A stretch of 64,000 nucleotides of DNA, taken from assembly GCA_029990175.1 (NCBI GenBank), contig JARKIP010000052.1, forward strand, positions 186,001 through 250,000, given 5' to 3'. The number at the start of each line of letters is the position of its first letter. The stretch's first letter is position 1. Origin of the DNA: Petunia secreta (taxonomy: Eukaryota; Streptophyta; Magnoliopsida; Solanales; Solanaceae). Under the pieces are notes generated by a model, which had not been told where the DNA came from, ran no database searches, and saw nothing but the letters and a program-made list of their open reading frames with translations. The translations under genes and the position numbers were made by a program. Below, in pieces: positions 13,432-23,927 of the stretch.

Positions 13432-14337
13432 TGATGACAATCAACGGAGGAGATGGATTAGAAGGAGCTGATTGGAGTCTGGACATTGCCCCCTATGATA
13501 AAGACTTTATAGTGGAGATCATAGGGGTTTATTTCACTAACATTAGCCTCTCTTTTTTGCAGGTACAAGGTGGATGTTTCCATACATATTTGGGGCTACA
13601 ATGTTGATGCGATCATAAGTACAAAAGTGCTGAGGAAAACTGGTGGAGCACCGGTGCTCCATAGGTATAATGCTTGTGGAGCAGTGGTGCTCCACTGTCT
13701 TAGTCGACTCTTTCAGCTCAAATGTGATGGAACAAGTTTGAGAAGTATAAGCAAGATTAGCTGTATTACAATGAAGACTTTGACATCTTTGCAAGCTAGG
13801 ATTGATCATTTCTTTCAGCTAGTATTCTTGTCTTTTCTAATATATATCATGATTCTTAACTTGTTTCCTAGTTTGGGATGTGCCATTCTAGCTTTTGTGA
13901 GACTGAATCTTCATTTAGTTGACAAACAAGTTGGAGTGCTTCTTATCATAATGGTAATTGCTCAAGGAGGCTCAGAATTCTTCATTCAATGTAATATGCT
14001 ATACTTCACTGGAGGAGCACCGGTTCTCCACTGCGTTAGTCGACTTGTTTGGCTCAAGTATTACTTGATTCTTTGCTGGATGCTACTACTTTTACTTGGT
14101 CTTCAACTACTGGAGATACATACACTCTGCAAGCAACAAGAAAGATCAAGACTAGTTAGACAATATTCTACATTTTGTCTAGTTAGTATTCTTTGTTTTG
14201 GTAGATTTTTAGATCCTACTTCTCATGATTTCTGGCATCAAGAGTATGAGTTATATTCATTCTACTTGGTGGTATAAGTGCCCAATGGCATTCAACCCAA
14301 TGGAGTGAGGATAATAAGTAAGCTTGATGCTAATTTA
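13432..14337 (+). other. LINE copy 2 3' UTR with palindromes
   Basis: T-rich 3' UTR. It contains a perfect 18-bp palindrome TGGAGCACCGGTGCTCCA at 13644-13661, a near copy at 13677-13694 and another at 14013-14030. The last two are each followed by a related block (ACTG-TTAGTCGACT-GCTCAA). A CTAAC branch-point-like site and TTTTTTGCAG acceptor-like site end at 13562. An open frame of 235 codons (13570-14277) has Leu/Phe-rich segments. No poly-A tail is seen before the Ty3 sequence begins. Confidence 0.7.
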
Positions 14338-14394
14338 GGGCCTTGTTCGAGAGAGCTTGAGTCCTTGCGCCGTCCCTGTTATACTTTTCCCAAC

Positions 14395-15380
14395 GCCGTT
14401 GTCATCGTCATTATTCGCTCGGCTCGGCTTTGGATTTGGATTTGGTCAATTGATATGATTGATTGATTAAATTAATATTTTACGTGATCTATTTCGTAAT
14501 GGCCGTTCTGTCTTTAATATTTCCCGCTCCTTCGTGTTCTGGAGATGACCACTAGTTAGGCTGCTTTTTGGGAACAACCACCTTCACACCCCTTCATCCA
14601 GAAATCCGTTAGCTATAAAATAGATAGCCATTCGTTCGGATTTTCCTTATGAAAATTCTAATCTTTCTCCTCTTTCTCTCTTTATTGCTTTCAAATAAAG
14701 TAAAAGCATCATACTGTAATTTCGCCTGGCAGCCATATAGGGTCTTGTCAAGAATAGCTCTGATGGAGCATCTGTTCAGCAAATATCATGCAGTGTTTAT
14801 TAATTCAGCCCAAAAGTTTCTTGCAAGCCCACTTGACAGCAACATAGTCCTTGCCATATCCTCCAGAGACCTGTTCTTCCTTTCAACCACTCCATTTTGC
14901 TGTGGAGTTCTTGGTGCAGAAAAATTATGATCAATGCTGTATTTTGCACAATACTCTGAGAATTTTGAGTTTTCAAACTCCGTTCCATGATCAGATCTAA
15001 TACTGATAGGTTCAAGGCTTAACCTTTTCTGTACAACGCCAGCCCAGTTGAAGCTATCAAAGGCTTCATCTTTAGACGCCAAGAACAAGGTCCATGCGTA
15101 CCTAGAGTAGTCATCAATAATTACGAACACAAACCTCTTTCCTCCTCTGCTCCCGACTCTCATAGGTCCACACAGATCCATATGTATCAATTCTAGTGGT
15201 TTTGATGCACTTACCACCTTCTTTGATTTAAAGGATGATTTCACATGCTTCCCCCTAACACAAGCATCGCACATTTTTATGTTTTCAAATCTCTTACTAT
15301 GCAATCCACGAACCAATTCCTTTGATACTAGCTTGTTGAGTTGTGAGAGACTTGCATGACCCATTCTTTTGTGCCACAAC
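14395..15380 (-). mobile_element. Foreign insert in element A: copia fragment plus LTR-like DNA
   Basis: About 985 bases replace roughly 60 bases of A's pol, as judged against D 55559-55608. On the minus strand, 15380 to about 14720 encodes Ty1/copia sequence. The remainder (14395-14700) reads on the + strand like a promoter/leader, with TATAAAATA at 14614-14622 followed by a pyrimidine-rich leader. The right junction shares CAAC(A) with A's own sequence. There are no LTR pair and no target duplication, so this looks like filler at a repaired break rather than a normal insertion. Confidence 0.75.
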
Positions 15381-15382
15381 AA
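14786..15382 (-). pseudogene. Ty1/copia GAG-pre-integrase/integrase fragment
   Basis: Open frame on the minus strand, about 198 residues. It starts in the copia pre-integrase zinc region (LWHKRMGHAS, then CDACVRGK) and continues through the integrase core with HMDLCGPM, FVIIDDYSRYAW, the second Asp in IRSDHGTEFEN and the Glu in QQNGVVERKN. The frame stops at 14786 after FWAELINTA. One base further on, the next frame reads on as the expected YLLNRC...LDKT before homology ends. Copia integrase is normally part of one gag-pol polyprotein; here only this piece remains, with no RT. Confidence 0.88.
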
Positions 15383-16377
15383 AATAACGGTAAAGTATCG
15401 TCATCCTATCCCTAGATTAGATGGCATGCTAGACGAGTTAAGTGGTTCTTCATGCTTTACGAAGATAGACCTCAGGTCCGGTTACCACCAGATCCAAATG
15501 AAACCCGGAGACGAGTGGAAAACCGCATTCAAGACCAAGTTCGGTTTCTATGAATGGTTGGTGATGCCATTTGGCTTATCCAACGCACCGAGCATATTCA
15601 TGCGACTAATGAACCATGTGCTCAAACCGTTCATAAATAAGTTTGTTGTCGTTTACTTCGATGACATACTTGATTATAGTAAATCTATGGATGAACATGT
15701 CGAACACCTAAGGCTAGTGCTTAATAAGCTTAGAGAAGAGAAGTTATATGCTAACTTCAAGAAATGTGCCTTTTGTGTCGAACGTGTAGTCTTTCTAGGA
15801 TTCGTTGTCCGTGCTAATGTTGTCGAAGTCGACGATTCAAAAGTCGAAGCCATCAAAGATTGGCCAACTCCAACCTCGGTATCACAAGTTCGTAGCTTCC
15901 ATGGCTTAGCTAGCTTTTACCGATTGTTTGTTCGCGACTTTAGCGCCGTGGTAGCTCCTTTAACCGAGCTGGTTAAGAAAGACCATCCATTTGTGTGGGG
16001 AGAATCCCAAGAGAGGGCTTTTCCAAGATTTGGAACGGAGGCTATGCTCTGCCGTGTTGTTGCAACTCCCTGACATCGGCAAAGCATTCGAAGTCGAGTG
16101 TGATGCATCCGGAGTTGGGATCGGAGGAGTTCTTATACAAGAATCAAAGCCAATCGCTTACTTTAGTGAAAAGCTTAACGGTGCAACCTTGAACTACTCT
16201 ATGTATGACAAGGAGTTGTATGCCCTCGTTCGAGCACTAGCCCATTGGCAGCATTATTTGTGGCCTCGAGAGTTTGTGATTAAAAGTGATCATGAATCTT
16301 TGAAATATCTCCGAGGTCAGGAGAAATTAAACCGAAGGCATGCCAAGTGGGTTGAATTCATTGATTTCCCTATGTAA
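15381..16377 (+). pseudogene. Element A reverse transcriptase and RNase H, broken
   Basis: Ty3 RT core resumes at NKITVKYRHPIPRLD and has the conserved GYHQI, MPFGLSNAPS and YFDDIL active-site box at about 15655-15670. It is followed by the RNase H region (VECDASGVGIGG at about 16090, YDKELYALVRALAHWQHYL). The RT frame (frame 3, to 16073) and RNase H frame (frame 1, about 15991-16377) are separated by small indels near 16020. A short deletion near 16365 destroys the SFPYVIHYKKGK stretch and ends the frame. The upstream protease/RT start is missing apart from a short stub at 14338-14391. Confidence 0.88.
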
Positions 16378-16379
16378 TT

Positions 16380-17714
16380 CATTACAAAAAGGGAAAAGAC
16401 AATGTCATGGCCGATGCGCTACCAAGGAAATTTGCTTTAGCGACCATTCTAGGCTCAAGGCTCATGGAATTCGAAAGCATCAAGTTGACGTACGAAGATG
16501 ATCCCAAGCTAAAGTGCATTCGTGACGCAATCTTGAGTGGCCGAAGGGTTGAGAAATATCAGTGGCACGATGGCTACCTCTTCAGAAATGGGAGGGTTTG
16601 TGTGCCAGTGTCATCATGGAGAGAGCTCTTAGTTCGAGAAGCTCACTCCGGAGGTCTTATGAGCCACTTCGGTGTCGACAAAACTCTTGGTATCTTAACC
16701 GAGCAGTTCCGTTGGCCCAAAATGCGACGAGATGTGGAAAGGCTTTGCAACGCTTGTCTCGTTAGCAAGAAAGCTAAATCGAAGTCCAGCCCTCATGGTT
16801 TGTATACCCCGTTGCCTGTGCCTGATCGACCTTGGGTTGATATATCCATGGACTTTGTGTTGGGGTTACCGAGGTCGGGAGGTGGACATGATAGCATCTT
16901 TGTCGTAGTCGACCGTTTTTCAAAAATGGCTCACTTTATTCCTTGCAAAAAGTGTGATGATGCACAATATGTAACTACTTTGTTTATTTCTAATGTGTTG
17001 AAATTGCATGGTGTGCCTCGTACTATTGTGAGTGATCGAGACTCAAAGTTCTTGAGTTATTTTTGGAAATGCTTGTGGGGTGCCCTCGGCACCAAGCTAC
17101 TATTCTCGACGTCTCACTATCCTCAGACTGATGGACAGACCGAGGTAGTTAACCGAACCTTGGGATCTTTGCTTGGAGTAATGACCAAAGCCAAGGTCGG
17201 GAACTGGGCTGATCGTTTGCCCATGATGGAATTTGCGTACAATCGAACGGTGCATCGAATGATCAATATGACCCCGTTCGAATGTGTCAATGGTTTTAAT
17301 CCTTTGATTCCACTTGATTTAACCCCATTGCCTCGAGATTCTGTTATTGATTTTGAAGGTACTCAGCGAGCCACAGCCTTGATCAAGTTGCATGCAAAGG
17401 TGAAGAAGAACCTCGAGGAAGCTTATGCAAAGGTCGCATCAAAGAAAAACAAGGGGCGAAAGAAATTGGAATTAAATAAGGGAGACTGGGTTTTGGTTCA
17501 CTTCCAAAAGGAACGTTTCCCGAAGCAAAGGAAAGGAAAGTTGGCTCATGGAGGGGATGGTCCATTCCAAGTGTTGACCAAGATCAACAACAATGCCTAC
17601 GTGATCGACCTCCCTGGTGAGTATAACGTGTGCAACACCTTTAATGTTGCTGACTTAGTTCCTTGTGTTGTAGGTCAAACTTCGGAGGATGAGGAGGGCT
17701 CGATTTTGAGATGA
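16380..17714 (+). pseudogene. Element A integrase (end of pol)
   Basis: Open frame of about 435 codons: end of RNase H, H2C2 zinc-binding region (H near 16660; CNAC at about 16749), then the integrase core with D in VDISMDF (about 16840), D in VSDRDSKF (about 17030) and E in QTEVVNR (about 17140). The C-terminal region (KGDWVLVHF, INNNAYVIDLPGEYNV) runs up to the LTR edge. The domain is complete, but the frame ends at the LTR border because 26 bases with the polypurine tract were deleted. In relatives it continues into the LTR as PMTRSQAK, which survives here in another frame from about 17755. Confidence 0.88.
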
Positions 17715-18454
17715 TGCAGCCCGAACACGTACTGATCAAGTGTTCGATCCACCGAGGCCAATGACACGAAGCCAAGCCAAGCTTCTACACGATGTTCACA
17801 TTTACTTGGCTTGGTCGAAGGAAAGCGACTACTCTGAAGCTAAGTATTCGAGCTCAAGAACCGAAGGCTTCATCTACAAGCTTGAGCTTGACGAAGGGAG
17901 TGACCGAACCTTAACCGAACACTCAACGTCGGCACCGAAGGAAGGGTGATCGATGTCAAGGATGAGCAGCACTGAAGTCAAGTGTTCGAAGTCACGTGTT
18001 CGGTTGAAGGAGTGACCGAACACTCACTAAAACAGCCCTGCATGGCTTACTCCTATTGGTCGCCTGGGAACATTTACTGTTTTACGCTTAGAGTAGTCTA
18101 TAAGTACTCCATTTACATTTCATTGTAAGCAGTTGTTGAATATTGAACATAGCAGTTGCTATTAAAGTGTCTCCGATGGAGCCGAACCCCGACGTGGGAT
18201 TTTAAAGAACTTGTGTCAATCGGTGTGAGTCGTTTGAGCATTTCTTCTTGGTCATTCAATTTGCAAGAAGCGTTGTCTTTCTTGAGGATTGTTGCTTAGT
18301 ATAGGTGATTCTTGACCTTCATTCGATCGAGCTTGAGACAAGTTCCTCACTGTTCTTTCGAATCGAAGCAAGTCTTGTCTTGCTTCTATCTTTTACTTGT
18401 TGTTCTTCCGCATTTTCTTCGTGTTTAGCTAATCCTTCGGGTTTGCTTGCACCA
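17712..18454 (+). repeat. 3' LTR of element A
   Basis: Starts TGATGCAGCCCGAACACG and ends GCTTGCACCA, like the 723-bp LTRs of C and D, and is about 743 bp long. A TATAAGTA-like box lies at about 18100. The GACGAAATCTTCTC-plus-polypurine block found before the LTR in C and D is absent. Confidence 0.9.
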
Positions 18455-18635
18455 ATATGTGGGGACGAAAATACTACTCAATACCTAATTAATAACTGTG
18501 TTCCCTCCCTCCATGTCTTAACTAAATTGCTTTGAAGACTTGTTACGCAAACACTTGCCCTGAACCCCTATCCCCCAACTAAATTGAATTGAAATCATGG
18601 CATGGTAACACTTGTCCTTGACCCTTCCCCGTAAC
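18455..18635. repeat. Short tandem repeat flanking element G
   Basis: Two imperfect units of about 57 bp, beginning TAACTAAATTGC at 18519 and CAACTAAATTGAATT at 18576. A third unit, starting TAACTAAATTTCC, resumes at 20529 on the far side of element G. The first 60 bases hold nothing I recognise. Confidence 0.6.
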
Positions 18636-19038
18636 TAATATGATCATTTTACTGTGCTTTCTTATTTTAGCAGTTTCTAAATATGTTTAGTCGATTAGTA
18701 GTTGATTAGGATTAGTTAAGCTTGATTAGTTAAAAGGGCATGTGACTGGCACGTGAGAAGTCAGAAAGTTAGTTGAGGCCTCAGGAAGTTAGTTACAGTA
18801 GTTGTAACAGAATTTCCGTCCCTTATTGTAACTCCTTCCCATTTAAGCTGCAAATTTCCCAATTGTAATCGTATTTGAAAAGATAAGATCAATAAGAAAC
18901 TTCTCTCTGTATTCTCTTTCTCTGATTACTGAACTCTGTGAGTTCTTTGAGTGACTTGTTCAAGAGTAATTCCTTCGTTTACTCTTCAGGGTCATTCTTT
19001 CTTCTTCATTCTTCCTCTTTTAAATTTGAGTTGTATTA
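18636..19038 (+). repeat. 5' LTR of element G
   Basis: About 403 bp, starting TAATATGATCATTTT (canonical TG changed to TA) and ending GTTGTATTA. It matches the second copy closely, including AGCAGT-TCTAAAT-TGTTTAG and the AGATAAGATCAATAA segment. Confidence 0.8.
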
Positions 19039-19075
19039 TCGGTATCAGATACAGATCATTCTTGGACTTGCATCG

Positions 19076-20132
19076 ATGGGAGATCATAATACTCGTATGC
19101 AAGAGCTTCGCAAAGAGGTGGATACACTCAAGGGGTCAATGCAATATGTCATCCTTCTGTTTTTGCTCTACAACAAGCAGTTGATGACAACATTGCCCAA
19201 GCTGTCCCTACTGATGGGTAATATGAACTTTGTGGGGAATGCACAAATCCTAATAACTAAGGCAAATGGGGCTCCGGTGGGAGCAGCTGTTCGGCCCAAT
19301 AAGTATTTAATGCCAACTCGTAATTATCATGTGGAATTTCCAAATAATTGACGGCTATGGGTTAAAGGATTGGTTGTATAAATGTGAGCAATTCTTTGAT
19401 GTAGATGGTACCCAGAGGAAACTAAGGTCAAATTAGTTTCTAGCAAATTGGAGGGAAAAACACTTCAATGGCATCAATGTTTTATGAAGCACAAGTGGTC
19501 AAGACAGTGGCAAAGATGAGATGAATATGTTAGGGATTTGTATACAAGATTTGGGGTAGAATTATTTGATGATCCAATGGGAGACTTCAAAGAATTGAAA
19601 CAGGACTATGCATGATTTAACTTGATAGAATGGACAAGTGCTAGCTAAACCTGCAAAACTATGCATGATTTCTATAGGATTGTACAAGGATCAACTTCAG
19701 AATTGTGAGGAAAGTCTGTTTTCTTTAGAGAGGAAGCCTGAGGACCCACAGCATAATCAAAAGTTGCAAGAGGTTTTAGAAAGGTATATTGATCTATTTG
19801 AGGTTCCCACTACCTTACCTCTAACTAGGAGTCATGACCATAAGATAATCTTGAAGGAGGATAACGCACCAGTGAATATAAGACCATAAAGATACCTTGC
19901 CCATGCAGAAGAATGAAGTGGTTCATTCCAGCTCTGGTCACATTCTTTTAAAGCCTGAGGCTATTTTGGATAGGCGATTAGCTCAGAACCGTGGCACCGC
20001 AATTACACAGGTGTTAGTTAAATGGTTGAATGTTGCTCTTGAAGACAGTATTTGGGAAAATTGGCATGCGTTCAAGCAATAATTCCCCCATTTTAATCCT
20101 TGAGAACAAGGATTGTCTCAAGAGGGGGCTAT
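19076..20132 (+). pseudogene. Element G gag/pol remnants with chromodomain end
   Basis: ATG at 19076 begins MGDHNTRMQELRKEVDTL, a gag start for a short stretch. Degraded gag (WLYKCEQFFDVDG) follows in shifting frames to about 19600. An open piece at about 19700-19890 matches the segment just before Ty3 RT (VLERYIDLFEVPTTLP, SHDHKIILKE). This is joined directly to a chromodomain-like tail at about 19960-20085 (ILDRRLAQNRG, VLVKWLN, WENWHAF), typical of the very end of chromovirus integrase. RT, RNase H and the integrase core are absent, so this is an internal deletion product. Confidence 0.72.
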
Positions 20133-20133
20133 T

Positions 20134-20523
20134 TGATATGATCATTTTGCTGTGCTTTCTTGTTTTAGCAGTGTCTAAATCTGTTTAGCCGATTAGCATC
20201 TGATTAGGATTAGTTAAACTTGATTAATTAAAAGGAAATGTGAATGGCACGTGAGAAGTTTGGAAGTTAGTTGAGGCGTCCGGAAGTTAGTTAAGTAGTT
20301 GTAACATAATTTCCCTACCTTATTGTAACCCCCTTCTCATTTAAGCTGCAAATTCTCCAATTTTAATCATCTTTGAAAAGATAAGATCAATAAAAAACTT
20401 CTCTCTATTCTCTTTCTCTAATAATTACTGAACTCTATGAGTTCTTTGAGTGACTTGCTCAAGAGTAATTCCTTCGTTTACTCTTTATGGTCATTCTTTC
20501 TCTTTTAAATTTTAGTTGTATCA
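20134..20523 (+). repeat. 3' LTR of element G
   Basis: About 390 bp, TGATATGATCATTTTGC to GTTGTATCA, preceded by the purine run of the polypurine tract. It keeps the TG...CA ends lost in the 5' copy. Confidence 0.8.
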
Positions 20524-21175
20524 ATCTCTAACTAAATTTCCTTGAAATCTTGGACAAATAGGCAACACTCATTAATATATCATGATATAGTGAGGAATTG
20601 GAGAAAAACGTGAGTTGGATTATGAGATAATCACATTATGCTAATAGAGAAGGAGACGATGACGGGTTGGAAAAAGTTCACACAAAGATGCTTCCAGGTT
20701 ACCAGAGGGCAAAGGATCATTTTCTGTATTAAGGATAAGCACTAGATGGAAAACCTTCAAAACAATCACTATCGGGGACACCACATGTCATTTTTTCGTC
20801 ATTTAAAGTGTCAATTTTGCTCAAAAAGTCTTAGCCAAAACTTGGTTTGGTCCAAAATGAATCGAATTTTTTGGTCCTATTAGGATTCCAAATAAAAAAC
20901 TACATATGGTTACAAGTATCATAGCATATAATTATTATTTTTTCAATAAAGTAATATTATATTAATACATCATCAAAAGAAATGAGTAAAGGTGTCCATA
21001 ATATCTTTTACAATTCAACACAGGAAAAAATACTCCCAACATATTTTCTTCAACAAAGAAGTAGAAAAACTAACTAAAGTTCGCTCTAATTTGTTCAGAC
21101 TTACAGGAATGTAAATAAAACATATATACTGAAGCATAGACTATAGCTTTTATATATTTTACCTTCCATAATGTA
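20524..21175. other. AT-rich non-coding DNA
   Basis: The third tandem-repeat unit (about 20529-20585) is followed by AT-rich sequence with no open frame, known repeat or RNA gene that I can recognise. Confidence 0.4.
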
Positions 21176-22440
21176 GTAACTATTTTTGGATCATATCAAT
21201 AATACGCATAGTATCAGATAATATCTTCACCTTCTTCCACTCATTCTTGATTGGGGGATTGAGAGTCATTATAATAGCAAGCGCTTCCGTGGTCATGTCC
21301 TTATCGACAAATTGGTTTAGAGACCAACGTGCATGAAGCAATTTCTTGAGGCTATCCATAACTGAAAAATCAATACTAACTCATCTAACATCCACCTATA
21401 GACCTTTATTGATAACAAAAAGCAAACCATTTGGACATCATCATCCAGAATAAACATAAGGCTCCTGATCCACCATATTTTATAGTTTTTTCTGTATTTT
21501 TCTCTCCTCCGATTCATCACATTCAGTTATTTGTGAAACTTTCTTTCCTTCATTTACAACAACCATACTATTTTTCTCCCTCGCCATTTTTTCCACGCCT
21601 TCATCATTTTCCTGTTGAAATTAGTATCATCTTTCTGAACTTTACCATCTTATTCTTAGCATAGTTCATTAAATAAATATTTATATTATATGTGGATAGA
21701 TTAACATTATCGTTAATAGATTACCAAAAATTAATACAATTGTTTCTACATGTTTTCTCTTCATTTTCCATATTAAGAATTAGATCTTTATTTGCAACAT
21801 CAGTAATACCCTATGCATCAATTTATGGATTACTTACCATATATTTAACAAGCAAGGTTAAATCCCTAGCTTTCCTGCGGGCTCTCTCTTTCCTATTATC
21901 AACCATCATTTCCTCCTTTTTGATATTATTTGGTAACTCCATATCCTCCATATTTGCACCTTCTTCGAGCCTCTTTTTCATCATTAAAACTAGACCTCCT
22001 TTTTAGTTGTTGCTGTATTTTTTCTACAGTAGCATTTCCAATGTTACTTGGTTGTGCATATGTAGAACCAATTACTTTTATCGAGTGTTGAACTTGTCGA
22101 TTGTTGATTTGCATTAATAGTTTGGTTGTTTTGATGTGACACTATGGCAAACCTATTCAACTCATCAGGCTTCTTTAGTTTCAATAGAACAAATTTTGGT
22201 TCTTTGCTTTTAACCAAGTCTCGAACTTATCAGTCTTTATAGTGTTCTCTTGTTGAATGTATGTTTTCTCGTTATGCCCCATAAGATTTCACAATAGAAA
22301 CACACATTAGGTAAATTTTCAAACCTTAACTCTATCCATTTTCTTTCAAATCCTAAATTATAAGGTAATGGCTTGCTGATTTTCATCATCACTTTTAATC
22401 TGGAACGACGACCTCATTTCTTCTATTTTTAAGGATAAAA
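21176..22440 (-). pseudogene. Highly decayed L1-type LINE remnant (minus strand)
   Basis: Read on the minus strand, 22440-22190 gives a broken ORF1 zinc-knuckle region: a PLPYNLGFERKWIELRFENLP-like stretch followed by CFYC and, after a frameshift, MGHNEK. Further along, 21430-21180 gives an RNase H-like stretch (TTEALAII, then WKKVKILSDTMRIIDMI). The endonuclease and RT between them are not recognisable, so most of ORF2 has been lost. The assignment rests on short motifs in broken frames. Confidence 0.42.
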
Positions 22441-23223
22441 TATCCACATTATCCCATAATGCATGACCTGTCTTACAACTAATCTCTTTTGACATCTAAT
22501 GTAGTAGAAAGATCTAAGCTTGCACCCAAAGTTCATAATGTTAAACACTTAGAAATATTGTCTAGCTATAACTCCTATAAGTGTATGTTGATAATGTATT
22601 AACCCAAAAGAAATGACAGGGTATTATTATCTTAAAAATGGGTCAATAGAAAGGAAATGTAAAGAACGTGAGTAGTTTATATATTGGAAAAGAAATAATG
22701 AGAAAAAGAGGAGAAGAGAAGAGAAGAGACGAGAAGAAAAAAGAGGCAGAGAAAATACACACTTATGCACCCCCATTCTTTCGAGACTTGGATGAGTTTG
22801 GAATGCGACTTTTACTATGTGACTCGTTTGAGTCGACTGTTGGAATCGCCACCTAATAAATTTTCTAGACGTATTAGGTCACTCAAAGCCATGTCTAAGT
22901 TTCTACTTGAACTCCGGGTAGGTCATTTGCTATAAAGATTCTAGGTAAGATGTCCAAGTGACTCGGGGAGAAAGTGTGAGGCATTCCCCAAGTCCCGCGA
23001 AAGATGATTCCTGGCCGACTTTTGAATTAGTTTAGATGTACTTTCAAATGTGTGAAACTTCAGTGAAAGGTCATGGTCTAATGCCAAATAGGTTTGAGGA
23101 TAAGAGGACAATGTCAAAACTTAATGAATGCCAATCCCGCAATTGAGATTGAAAGATCAAGTTTGCACTCATAATATGTCATTGATGTAATTCGCATTTA
23201 AAACCCACTGCTCTCGTTTGTTT
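22441..23223. other. Non-coding DNA with purine-rich tract
   Basis: It contains a strand-biased GA-rich run at about 22680-22760 and then about 450 bp of unique-looking sequence with phrases such as GGCATTCCCCAAGTCCCGCG. This may be a decayed repeat. I see no gene here. Confidence 0.35.
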
Positions 23224-23840
23224 AAACAATAACAATAATAACAACAACAACATACCCAGTGTAGTCCCACAAGTCGGGTCTGAGAAGGGTGAGATGTACG
23301 CAGACCTTACCCCCACCATGGTAGAGAGGCGGTTCCGATAGACCCTCGGCTCAAAGGAAAGATATTTCAAAACATGCTTGCAAAAGTAAGATGAGAGTAT
23401 CCATGATGAAGGAAATATTGTAAAAAAAAAAATCTACTGATAACTAAGGAAAAATAGATAACAGTAAGAGTATAAAGACACATGAGGAAATAAACAAAGT
23501 ATATAAAAATGATGCAAATGATACTATGATATTAACTCTCTCAACTACTACCTAACATTCTACCTTAATCCTCGACCTCCATGCTTTTCTATCAAGGGTC
23601 ATGTCCTCGGTGATCTGGAGGAGAGCCATGTCCTGGCGAATCACCTCGCCCAAATTTTTCTTTGGCCTACATCTAACTCTCCGTAGCCCAGCACTCCCAA
23701 CCTCTCACACCTTCTCACTGGAGCATCTCTTCTCCTTCTCCTCACATGGTGGAACCATCACAGCCTTAGTTCTCGCATCTTGTCTGCTACTGGGGGTTAC
23801 TCCTACCTTGTCACGAACGACCTCATTTCCAAGATTTGCA
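23224..23840 (-). mobile_element. RTE-type LINE 3' end with (TTG)n tail
   Basis: On the minus strand, 23830-23560 encodes the C-terminal signature of plant RTE reverse transcriptases in broken frames: VADKMRELRL, RRRRRDAPVRRCERL, then VIRQDMALLQITEDMTLDRKAWRSRIKV. A 3' UTR follows with the block GAGCCGAGGGTCTATCGGAAC and CACTGGGTATGTTG, ending in a TTG/TTA microsatellite (23224-23251 on the + strand as AAC repeats). It is 5'-truncated. That same tail is shared by Solanaceae SINEs, but the coding part shows this copy to be the LINE. Confidence 0.8.
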
Positions 23841-23927
23841 TAACTTGTCTAAAATCAGTATCTTATTGCGATTTTGACCTCTCATATAATTTAATTATAT
23901 CAGTGACTAAAAATTGCAACAACATCT

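Larger units (their letters stand above)
7024..14337 (+). mobile_element. L1-type LINE, copy 2, head-to-tail with copy 1
   Basis: A second LINE of the same family but a different subfamily. It begins just after the copy 1 tail with a C/A-rich 5' UTR (a second A run at 7038-7049, then CCCTAAACCCC-like sequence). ORF1 is at 7147-9262, ORF2 at 9289-13431, and the 3' UTR runs to about 14337. There it stops abruptly against Ty3 pol sequence with no poly-A, so the 3' end is truncated or replaced. Confidence 0.88.
14338..18454 (+). mobile_element. Ty3-type LTR element A, 5'-truncated
   Basis: Partial Ty3 element of the same family as C and D, judged by near-identical pol and LTR sequence. It begins abruptly inside pol at about 14338 (matching D from about 55503), is interrupted by foreign DNA at about 14395-15380, resumes with RT-RNase H-integrase and ends with one LTR (17712-18454). 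There is no 5' LTR in the window. Its polypurine tract has been deleted. Confidence 0.9.
18636..20523 (+). mobile_element. Element G: small chromovirus deletion derivative
   Basis: Two related direct repeats (18636-19038 and 20134-20523) flank about 1.1 kb holding scraps of gag, the RT leader region and a chromodomain-like C terminus. A degraded tRNA-Met primer site follows the first repeat (CGGTATCAGATA at 19040-19051), and a polypurine tract (AAGAGGGGGCTATT) precedes the second. Most of pol is missing. The left flank is GTAAC; a CTAAC at 20528-20532 may be its decayed partner, but an exact duplication is not seen. Confidence 0.8.

Noticed and set aside
14278..14337. Small open frame at the LINE/Ty3 junction
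   Set aside because: It spans the junction of two unrelated elements and has no motif.
21431..22006. Plus-strand open frames rich in Phe/Ser
   Set aside because: They are antisense to LINE-like sequence on the minus strand and are T-rich artefacts.
22680..22760. GA-rich run as a regulatory element
   Set aside because: Simple purine-biased sequence with no adjacent gene.
23225..23360. Independent SINE
   Set aside because: No tRNA-like head; the sequence is continuous with RTE coding sequence, so it is the LINE 3' end.
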